Origin: an uncultured bacterium
GTDB lineage: Bacteria; Hydrogenedentota; Hydrogenedentia; Hydrogenedentales; CAITNO01
Assembly: GCA_937923585.1 (NCBI GenBank)
Contig: CALDSM010000293.1
Location: forward strand, 1-21,115
Direction of reading: 5' to 3'
Length of the DNA stretch: 21,115 nt
The notes below the pieces were generated by a model. That model saw only the letters and a list, made by a program, of their open reading frames with translations, searched no databases and was not told where the DNA came from. The translations under genes were made by a program, and so were the position numbers. Positions within the stretch are counted from its first letter, which is position 1; every line of letters begins with the position of its first letter. Shown here piece after piece: positions 15,913-21,115 of the stretch.

Positions 15913-15984
15913 CGTCTTCGTCCCTTGTCTTGGGGAGATCGTGACGTACTTCCCGGGCTTGCCCTAAAGGCCTGGCGTCCTGGC

Positions 15985-16638
15985 TTACAGCCCCGCGCTG
16001 CCCTTGAGCATGTAGGCCACCCGCTGGCCCATGGTCATTGCGGCCTTGCGCAGGTCCACCTCGTTGAGAATGGCGCCCTTCAGGTGGGCGTTGCGGAAAA
16101 CGGTGAGGTTAACGGAGGCGCCGGTCAGGTTGGCGCCCTCCAGCGACGCGCCGAAGAAGTTCGCCATGTCCAGCGAGGTTTCCACCAGCGATGCGCCGGT
16201 CAGGTCCGCGCCCGACAGGTCCGCCTCGGTGAGGTCGGACTCGTAGAGGTTCGCATAGCGCAGATTGACCGCGTGCAGGTCCACCTGCCGCAGATTGACA
16301 TGGTTGAGCGTGGCCTCCTGCAGGCAGGCATCCTCCAGCAGCACGCCCTTCAGGTCAGCGTGGCTCAGGTCGGCCCCGCGCAGGTTGCAGCGGCGCATGT
16401 CGGACCCGGACAGTTTCGCGTTGAAGAAATTGGCGTGCTCAAGATTGACCCCCGCGAAATTCACGTTCAGCAGGGCGGCGTTGGCAAAATTGGTGTGGCG
16501 CAGATTCGCCTCGCTCAGGTCGCGGCCGCACAGGTTGATGCCGCTGAGGTCCGGCTTCGCCCCCTTGGTTTCGGCGCGCCATTTGTTCCACGCCTCCACC
16601 CCCTCCATAATCAGGTTGGCATGCTGTGAATAGGCCAT
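15985..16638 (-). CDS. Pentapeptide-repeat protein
   Basis: The 217-residue product has a short N-terminal segment (EGVEAWNKWRAET, common in this family) and then from about residue 30 to 195 continuous five-residue repeats of the A(D/N)LXX type, for example GADLSHADLKG and EADLSGADLTGASL, with frequent phenylalanine variants such as TNFAN and ANFFG. Such repeats fold as a right-handed quadrilateral beta-helix. Some relatives (MfpA/Qnr) mimic DNA and protect gyrase, but most have no assigned role, and nothing here points to a particular one. No signal peptide is seen, so it is probably cytoplasmic. The start at 16638 is supported by AGGAG 7 bases upstream. A near-consensus promoter lies about 90 bases further upstream, suggesting steady expression as a single gene. 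Confidence 0.9.
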   Translation of the reverse strand: MAYSQHANLIMEGVEAWNKWRAETKGAKPDLSGINLCGRDLSEANLRHTNFANAALLNVNFAGVNLEHANFFNAKLSGSDMRRCNLRGADLSHADLKGVLLEDACLQEATLNHVNLRQVDLHAVNLRYANLYESDLTEADLSGADLTGASLVETSLDMANFFGASLEGANLTGASVNLTVFRNAHLKGAILNEVDLRKAAMTMGQRVAYMLKGSAGL

Positions 16639-16955
16639 ATAGCGGCTCCTGCTGCCCGTGTCTCACCCTCAATCGGCTGTCCGGAAGAACAGCGCACAAA
16701 TTTGCACTATTCTCACCCGCCCGATTATACCATCATCGCTTGAGCCTGTAAACCGGGATGTGTACAGTATCCGCAAGGCAGCGCAAGGCGCTTGGACGCG
16801 CCTTGGATTGCTGCACTTGGGGTTTTCCGAGAATGGCACCGCTGACGATATGGGTTGCCCGATTTGGAGAAGACCTTTCCCCTGCCGGGCCACTCTTGGA
16901 AAGCCCCGCAGGCGGAAACCTGGCAGGTTGGCGGAATTGCCCGGGAGGCGCATAT
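16639..16955. other. Divergent intergenic region between pentapeptide and sulfotransferase genes
   Basis: No gene is recognised in these 317 bases. The minus strand carries a strong promoter at 16724-16752. On the plus strand only a weak candidate (TTGCAC at 16702, TATACC at 16726) overlaps it, which would leave a leader of about 220 bases before the sulfotransferase. The frame of the sulfotransferase is open back to 16758, but that sequence lacks family features. Confidence 0.5.
16724..16752 (-). promoter_or_regulatory. Near-consensus sigma70 promoter for the pentapeptide gene
   Basis: On the minus strand TTTACA (16752-16747) and a perfect TATAAT (16729-16724) are separated by exactly 17 bases. 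Eleven of twelve consensus positions match, the best promoter in the window. Confidence 0.75.
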
Positions 16956-17981
16956 ATGAAGCCGAAAATGCTGTTTGTGATTGGCGCACCGAGGTCCGGC
17001 ACGACCATGCTGGAACGGATGCTTTCAGCCCACTCGATGATCCAGGGCGGTCCCGAACCGCATCTGCTCACGCCGCTGGCCCACCTGGGTGTGTGGGCCA
17101 AGGTGGACAAGGCACCCTATGACCACATTCTTGCGGCGGAGGCCCAAAAGGGTTTCATCGCCCAGTTGCCCCGGGGCGAGGCGGATTACTGGGAAGCCTG
17201 CCGCGCCTACTGCGACACGATTTACGGGCGCTACATGGAGGCCTGCGGCGCCGGACGCGCGATATGCCTCGACAAGACCCCGGCCTACGCGCTGATTCTG
17301 CCGTTCCTGCAAAAGGTGTTCCCCGACGGGAAATTCATCGTGCTCACTCGCCATCCCATCGCCATGTTCTCCTCCTTTGCCAACTCCTTTTTCGACGGCG
17401 ACTACAGGGTGGCGAACGAGCACAACCCCATCATCAACCGCTACGTGCCCGCCCTGGCGGCGTTCCTGCGGCAGACCGACACGCCCCATTTCCACGTGCG
17501 TTACGAGGACCTGGTCAAGGAACCCGAGACCTGGTTCCGGCGCATTTGCGAACACATCGGCATCCCCTATGAGCCGGAGGCCATAGATTATGGCAAGGCC
17601 GCCGAGGATGGCGGCGGCCGGGCGAAAGGCCTGGGCGATCCCATCGGCGTGGCGCAGCACAGCCGGCCCACCACCGCGTCGGTGAAGAAATGGGTGGCTG
17701 AACTCGCCAGCGATCCGGAAAAGAGCAAGCTGGTCGAGCGCGCGCTCGCCGCGGTGGACCCCGCCGACCTGGAGACAATCGGTTATCCGCCCGCGAAGAT
17801 TTGGAAGCCTTTGGAGGAGGCGGGCAGCGGCGTGGTCGCACCCAAGCCGCCCAGACTGGACCGGTACCGGATCGAGCGGAAGCTCATTGTGCGGCTGCGC
17901 TCCGCGGCGCGCCGTCATGCGGCGTTGCGGCGCATGCTGGAGAAGGGGCGCCTTGCCTGCGACGTGCTTTTGCGGGAGTGA
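16956..17981 (+). CDS. Sulfotransferase family protein
   Basis: Sulfotransferases move the sulfonate group from PAPS to a hydroxyl or amine of a glycan, lipid or small molecule. The 341-residue product has the 5'-phosphosulfate-binding loop GAPRSGTTML at residues 10-19 and the 3'-phosphate-binding region VLTRHPIAMFSSFANSFF near residue 130, followed by VRYEDLVKEPETWFRRICEH, which is typical of the Sulfotransfer_3 type. The C-terminal 60 residues are basic (RLRSAARRHAALRRMLEKG) and may contact membrane or acidic substrate. The start at 16956 is chosen because GGGAGG lies about 7 bases upstream and the fold begins immediately. A glycosyltransferase gene follows after 65 bases, so the pair may be co-transcribed and act on the same surface glycan or glycolipid; the acceptor cannot be read from sequence. 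Confidence 0.88.
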   Translation: MKPKMLFVIGAPRSGTTMLERMLSAHSMIQGGPEPHLLTPLAHLGVWAKVDKAPYDHILAAEAQKGFIAQLPRGEADYWEACRAYCDTIYGRYMEACGAGRAICLDKTPAYALILPFLQKVFPDGKFIVLTRHPIAMFSSFANSFFDGDYRVANEHNPIINRYVPALAAFLRQTDTPHFHVRYEDLVKEPETWFRRICEHIGIPYEPEAIDYGKAAEDGGGRAKGLGDPIGVAQHSRPTTASVKKWVAELASDPEKSKLVERALAAVDPADLETIGYPPAKIWKPLEEAGSGVVAPKPPRLDRYRIERKLIVRLRSAARRHAALRRMLEKGRLACDVLLRE

Positions 17982-18046
17982 CCGCGCCGCGACTTGCATA
18001 TCCCCCCGTCCCGTGCAATCATTAGTACAGGAAACGCCGCCAACCC

Positions 18047-19162
18047 ATGACAGCATCGTCCACAGAACAGACTCAGGCAGCAGGCCCCCCCCCAGCCCTT
18101 TCCGTCGTTGTGCCCACCTACCACGAGGTGGAGAACCTGCCCGAACTGCTTGACCGTCTGGGCATGGTGCGCGCGAACGGCATTGACCTCGAAGTGCTGA
18201 TCATGGACGACAACAGCCGCGACGGATCCGAAGAGGCGGTGTCCGCGCTGGGCCTGCCCTGGGTGCGTTTCGTGGTGCGCACGGAGAACCGCGGCCTGAG
18301 CCCCGCCGTGATAGACGGCTTCAAACTTGCCTCCGGCGGCACGTTGCTCGTGATGGACGCCGACCTGAGCCATCCGCCCGAGAAGATTCCGGAGATGCTC
18401 GCCGCGCTGGACCGGGGCGCCGACTTCGTTATCGGTTCGCGCTACGTGCCCGGAGCCTCCACCGCCGAGAACTGGGGCCTGTTGCGCTGGATCAACAGCA
18501 GGGTTGCCACGTTGATGGCGCGGCCGTTCACCCGGGTCAGCGACCCCATGAGCGGGTTCTTCGCGTTCCGCCGCTCCCTGCTCGACACGGCGGCCCCGTT
18601 CAATGCGGTGGGCTACAAGATCGGCCTGGAGGTCATCGTCAAGGGCGGCTGCCGCCGCTGCGACGAAGTGCCCATCCATTTCGACCAGCGCCACCGCGGC
18701 GAGAGCAAACTGTCCCTGCGCGAGCAGTTGCTCTACCTGCGCCATCTGCGCCGTCTCGCCATGTTCAAGTACGGTCACTGGGTCCATTTCTCCCAGTTTG
18801 CCGTCGTGGGCTTTCTCGGCACCTTCGTTAACCTTGCCGTGCTCACCCTGCTCGACGGAATCGGTCTGCCGCTGAAGATAAGCGCGGCGGCGGCCATACT
18901 CATCGCCATGGTGTTCAACTTCTTCCTGAACCGCCGCTTCACGTTCAGCGACGCGCAGCCCGGCCACGTGTGGAGGCAGTTGGCCGCGTTTATTGCCGCC
19001 TGTTCCGTGGGTGCCGCGGTGAACTACACCGTGGTGCTGGTCGCGGCGCGGATGTGGCCCCTGTTCGACCAGTACCCCCAGTTTGCCGCCGTGCTCGGCA
19101 TCCTCGCGGGGCTCACGTTCAACTACGTGGCCAGCAGGTATCTCGTGTTCAAGAAGCAGTGA
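18047..19162 (+). CDS. Polyprenyl-phosphate-sugar synthase-like glycosyltransferase fused to GtrA
   Basis: The 371-residue protein joins a GT2 family domain of the dolichol-phosphate mannosyltransferase type (about residues 17-235) to a GtrA-like membrane domain (about 245-371). The first part shows SVVVPTYHEVENLPELL, the acidic metal-binding MDADLSHPPEKIPEML near residue 103, and GSRYVPG plus DPMSGFFAFRR, all characteristic of this group. The second has four hydrophobic segments including FAVVGFLGTFVNLAVLTLL and FNFFLNRRFTF, a GtrA hallmark. Such proteins make an undecaprenyl-phosphate-linked sugar on the cytoplasmic face and may help flip or position it for glycosylation outside. A weak AGGAAA lies about 13 bases upstream of the start. 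The adjacent sulfotransferase suggests a role in decorated surface polysaccharide or glycoprotein; the sugar is unknown. Confidence 0.9.
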   Translation: MTASSTEQTQAAGPPPALSVVVPTYHEVENLPELLDRLGMVRANGIDLEVLIMDDNSRDGSEEAVSALGLPWVRFVVRTENRGLSPAVIDGFKLASGGTLLVMDADLSHPPEKIPEMLAALDRGADFVIGSRYVPGASTAENWGLLRWINSRVATLMARPFTRVSDPMSGFFAFRRSLLDTAAPFNAVGYKIGLEVIVKGGCRRCDEVPIHFDQRHRGESKLSLREQLLYLRHLRRLAMFKYGHWVHFSQFAVVGFLGTFVNLAVLTLLDGIGLPLKISAAAAILIAMVFNFFLNRRFTFSDAQPGHVWRQLAAFIAACSVGAAVNYTVVLVAARMWPLFDQYPQFAAVLGILAGLTFNYVASRYLVFKKQ

Positions 19163-19185
19163 CGGCGCGGCTTCCCGCCACTGCG

Positions 19186-19215
19186 ATGACAGCCGGTCCC
19201 GCTGCCTGATACAAT
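19186..19215 (+). promoter_or_regulatory. Sigma70-like promoter for purN
   Basis: ATGACA (19186-19191) and TACAAT (19210-19215) each match five of six consensus positions with an 18-base spacer. Transcription would begin about 18 bases before the purN ATG, just upstream of its AAGGAG site. Confidence 0.6.
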
Positions 19216-19239
19216 GTCCCGCAACGAAGGAGTCCCGCC

Positions 19240-19854
19240 ATGCCCATTCGTCTGGCCGTGTTGCTGTCCGGCAGCGGCACCACGCTTCAGAACATCATTG
19301 ACCGCATTGACCGCGGCGAACTCGACGCGGCCGTTGCGGGGGTGATTTCATCGCGGGCGGGTGTGTTTGGACTGGAACGGACAAAAAAACACGGGATCCC
19401 CGCATGCGAGGTCGTGCGCAGGGAATTTGCCACCCACGACGCATTCAACACCGCCCTCTGGAATGCCATCCGGAAACTGTCGCCCGATCTGGTCGTGCTG
19501 GCCGGATTCATGTCGCTCATTGACGTGCCCGCGGACTTCCACAACCGCATCATCAACGTGCATCCCGCGCTCATTCCCGCGTTTTGCGGCCACGGCATGT
19601 ACGGCCACCACGTCCACGAGGCCGTGATCAACTACGGGGCGAAACTGAGCGGTGCCACGGTGCATTTCGTGGACAACGAATACGATCACGGTCCCATCAT
19701 CCTTCAGGGGACGGTGCCCGTGCTTGACGATGACACGCCCGACACCCTCGCGGAGCGGGTGCAGGCGCTCGAGCGCGAACTGTACCCCCAGGCGATTCGG
19801 TTGTTCGCCGAGGGGCGGTTGCATGTGGTGGGGCGGCGTGTGTTCTTGGACTGA
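19240..19854 (+). CDS. purN: Phosphoribosylglycinamide formyltransferase
   Basis: PurN transfers the formyl group of 10-formyltetrahydrofolate to glycinamide ribonucleotide, the third step of de novo purine synthesis, in the cytoplasm. The 204-residue product is close to the E. coli length (212). It has the phosphate-binding LLSGSGTTLQNI at residues 8-19, the catalytic INVHPALIPAF with Asn106 and His108, and the third catalytic residue Asp149 in NEYDHGPII. The string AFCGHGMYG is a common variant in bacteria outside the proteobacteria. The start is supported by AAGGAG 7 bases upstream and by a promoter at 19186-19215. No other purine gene is nearby, though purU, which consumes the same folate, begins at the opposite end of the window. 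Identification is firm. Confidence 0.95.
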   Translation: MPIRLAVLLSGSGTTLQNIIDRIDRGELDAAVAGVISSRAGVFGLERTKKHGIPACEVVRREFATHDAFNTALWNAIRKLSPDLVVLAGFMSLIDVPADFHNRIINVHPALIPAFCGHGMYGHHVHEAVINYGAKLSGATVHFVDNEYDHGPIILQGTVPVLDDDTPDTLAERVQALERELYPQAIRLFAEGRLHVVGRRVFLD

Positions 19855-19912
19855 ACAGGCCGCCCCCCTTCTCTTAATGGCAGTTCGGGGCGGCAAGTTG
19901 GTCCGGATATGT

Positions 19913-19980
19913 GGGACAGGCGCCCTCGCCTGTCGTGCCATGGCATGTGTCCCGCATTGACAGGCGAGGGCGCTTGTCCC
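19913..19980. repeat. Double palindromic repeat of the GGGACAGGCG family
   Basis: Arms of 22 bases (19913-19934 and 19959-19980) are reverse complements with one mismatch. Each arm also contains its own inner GACAGGCG/CGCCTGTC-type palindrome, and the centre holds TGCCATGGCA (19936-19945). The core is shared with the terminator-like hairpin at 1460-1496, here present as two head-to-head copies. It ends 13 bases before the AGGAGGT ribosome site of the next gene, so the folded RNA could influence that gene's translation or end purN transcription. Confidence 0.8.
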
Positions 19981-20004
19981 AAACTTTTCCAGCAGGAGGT
20001 GCTT

Positions 20005-20865
20005 ATGAACCGCCGTGAATTCATGCGGGGGCTTGCCGTGGGTGCCGGAGGCGTGGTGGCGCGGGCCGCGTTTGGTGCCGCGTCGGCCCCGGAAATCGCC
20101 GCACAGTCCTTCTGCTTTTGCGTGGCCACGGATCCCCATTGTTCCGAGGGACCGAAGGAGGGGCTCGAATCGCTCGGATCGGGTGTGGACAAGTTCCTGC
20201 GGGCGCTGCGCATGATGGAGGAAATGGCGGGGGAGGAGCGGCCCGATTTTGTGCTGGTGACCGGCGACATCCACCCGCAGGCACTCGCTGGAAAGCTCGA
20301 CGGCGTCAAGATCCCCATTCATGCCGTGCCCGGCAACCACGAATCCGACCCGGACACCCGCAAGGCACTGCGGGAGATGTTCCCCGATGATTTCCACATG
20401 GACGGTAAACCGTCGGACCATTACAGTTTTGTGCACAAGGGCGCGCGATTCATCGGTGTCTGCGATGCGGGAAAAGGCGGCGAGCACATCGGCCAGTTCT
20501 GCTCGGAAAACATCCAGCCCAACGGCCAGTGCGAGTGGCTCGAAAAGGAACTCTCCGGGCCGGAGCCGCGCAAGTTCGTGTTTGCCCACATCCCGCCCGA
20601 ACGCCACGGCGAGGACCGCGACATGCACATGAGCCGCAACGATTCGCGCTGGTTCAATCAGCTCGTGCGCGAAAAGAAACCGACCGCGCTCTTCTTCGGC
20701 CATCTCCACCGGCCCACGGAGGAGTACATGGCAGGGGAGAGCCGCGTGTTCACCGTGCGCTCGTGCAGTTGGAATTTCGACAGAAAACCGGTGGGTTTCC
20801 TGCATGTAAAGGTGACGGAGACGGGGATGGAGACGCGGGAAATCGAGACGGGACAGTACGCATAG
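20005..20865 (+). CDS. Tat-exported metallophosphoesterase
   Basis: The 286-residue protein belongs to the calcineurin-like metallophosphoesterase superfamily, which hydrolyses phosphate mono- or diesters with a two-metal centre. All metal-binding motifs are present in order: D43-x-H45 (ATDPHC), G87-D88 (VTGDIH), G110-N111-H112-E113, H195 (FAHIPPE) and G232-H233-L-H235 (FFGHLHRP). The N-terminus MNRREFMRGLAVGAGG has a twin-arginine signal (RREFM) followed by a hydrophobic stretch and AASA, so export of the folded enzyme is likely. Start 20005 is fixed by AGGAGGT and by the signal. The frame is open further upstream only through the palindromic repeat. An exported protein gene follows 86 bases downstream and may be in the same transcript. 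The substrate cannot be told from sequence; phosphodiesters or phosphoesters scavenged outside the cytoplasm are possible. Confidence 0.9.
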   Translation: MNRREFMRGLAVGAGGVVARAAFGAASAPEIAAQSFCFCVATDPHCSEGPKEGLESLGSGVDKFLRALRMMEEMAGEERPDFVLVTGDIHPQALAGKLDGVKIPIHAVPGNHESDPDTRKALREMFPDDFHMDGKPSDHYSFVHKGARFIGVCDAGKGGEHIGQFCSENIQPNGQCEWLEKELSGPEPRKFVFAHIPPERHGEDRDMHMSRNDSRWFNQLVREKKPTALFFGHLHRPTEEYMAGESRVFTVRSCSWNFDRKPVGFLHVKVTETGMETREIETGQYA

Positions 20866-20951
20866 ACCACGTGAAGACCGCCGGCGGAGGAAGAGTCTGT
20901 TCACCCGCACATGCCGGCAGTCCGAACGGGAATCCCAAGGAGCGTTGAGCC

Positions 20952-21115
20952 ATGTACCTGCTGCGTTTGGCCGCGATCGCGGTGCTGTTTGCCACCCTTT
21001 TCGCCGCATGCCCGCCTTCCGCCGCCGCGGCGGGGCCGAAAACGCCGGTCTTTGACATCCCCCGGCTGGACGACATCGAGATTGACGGGGATGACACCGA
21101 CTGGGGCGAGATCGG
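20952..21115 (+). CDS. Exported protein, N-terminal fragment, possibly with a CBM9-like domain
   Basis: The reading frame from ATG 20952 is open to the window edge (54 full codons). It begins MYLLRLAAIAVLFATLFAAC, a signal peptide; the cysteine at position 20 could be a lipoprotein attachment site, although phenylalanine three residues before it is unusual, and a later cleavage in the SAAAAG stretch is the alternative. The mature part begins with PVFDIPRLDDIEIDGDDTDW, a pattern of the kind (IxIDGxxxDW) found at the start of CBM9-like and related carbohydrate-binding domains. AAGGAG lies 9 bases upstream. It follows the metallophosphoesterase closely and may be co-transcribed. The remainder lies outside the window, so function stays open. 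Confidence 0.7.
   Translation, partial: MYLLRLAAIAVLFATLFAACPPSAAAAGPKTPVFDIPRLDDIEIDGDDTDWGEI

Noticed and set aside
16758..16955. N-terminal extension of the sulfotransferase
   Set aside because: The extra residues carry no family feature, and the ATG at 16956 has GGGAGG at ideal spacing directly before the nucleotide-binding loop.
19348..21009. A 553-codon minus-strand open frame opposite purN and the phosphoesterase
   Set aside because: It crosses two well-identified genes and a non-coding repeat, and its composition is that of a shadow frame.

Overview
The window is a GC-rich stretch of bacterial chromosome. It probably comes from a diderm, mostly uncultured lineage of the PVC-like or Hydrogenedentota type. 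The pointers are a type IV prepilin-like protein with a C-terminal DGH motif, very large secreted multidomain proteins ending in a membrane segment plus an arginine tail, a beta-helix/PASTA protein, a nucleoside-symporter-type permease and several families of short palindromic intergenic repeats. No rRNA or marker gene is present, so this placement is inference. UGA, UAA and UAG all end genes here, so the code looks standard.

Layout. At 1-193 (minus) is the 5' end of purU. After a repeat-rich gap, a prepilin-type gene (483-1445, plus) is interrupted by one in-frame TGA. A palindromic repeat/terminator separates it from the convergent rhamnulokinase gene rhaB (1509-2984, minus). A 375-base gap with a sigma70-like promoter leads to a 7.6-kb gene (3360-10985) for a 2541-residue secreted protein. 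That protein reads like two exported proteins joined in frame: the first half ends in a C-terminal-type sorting signal and is followed at once by an internal signal peptide. A terminator and a promoter then precede an MFS permease (11129-12427). Convergent to it is a secreted beta-helix/PASTA protein (12592-14994, minus) with recently duplicated 204-bp repeats.

The interval 14995-15984 holds no recognisable intact gene. It carries a decayed 3' fragment of a second permease of the same family (about 15687-15792) and an inverted repeat. Then come a pentapeptide-repeat protein (15985-16638, minus, with a near-consensus promoter), a sulfotransferase (16956-17981), a glycosyltransferase fused to a GtrA membrane domain (18047-19162), purN (19240-19854), a double palindromic repeat, a Tat-exported metallophosphoesterase (20005-20865), and the start of an exported protein with a possible CBM9-like domain (20952 to the window edge).

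How the genes fit together. Most genes look like independent units with their own promoters or terminators. Themes are cell-surface and secreted proteins (giant protein, PASTA protein, prepilin, possible lipoprotein), envelope glycan or lipid modification (sulfotransferase and glycosyltransferase/GtrA, possibly co-transcribed), sugar and nucleoside use (rhaB, permease), and formyl-tetrahydrofolate metabolism (purU, purN). No CRISPR array, phage, transposase, rRNA or tRNA was recognised.
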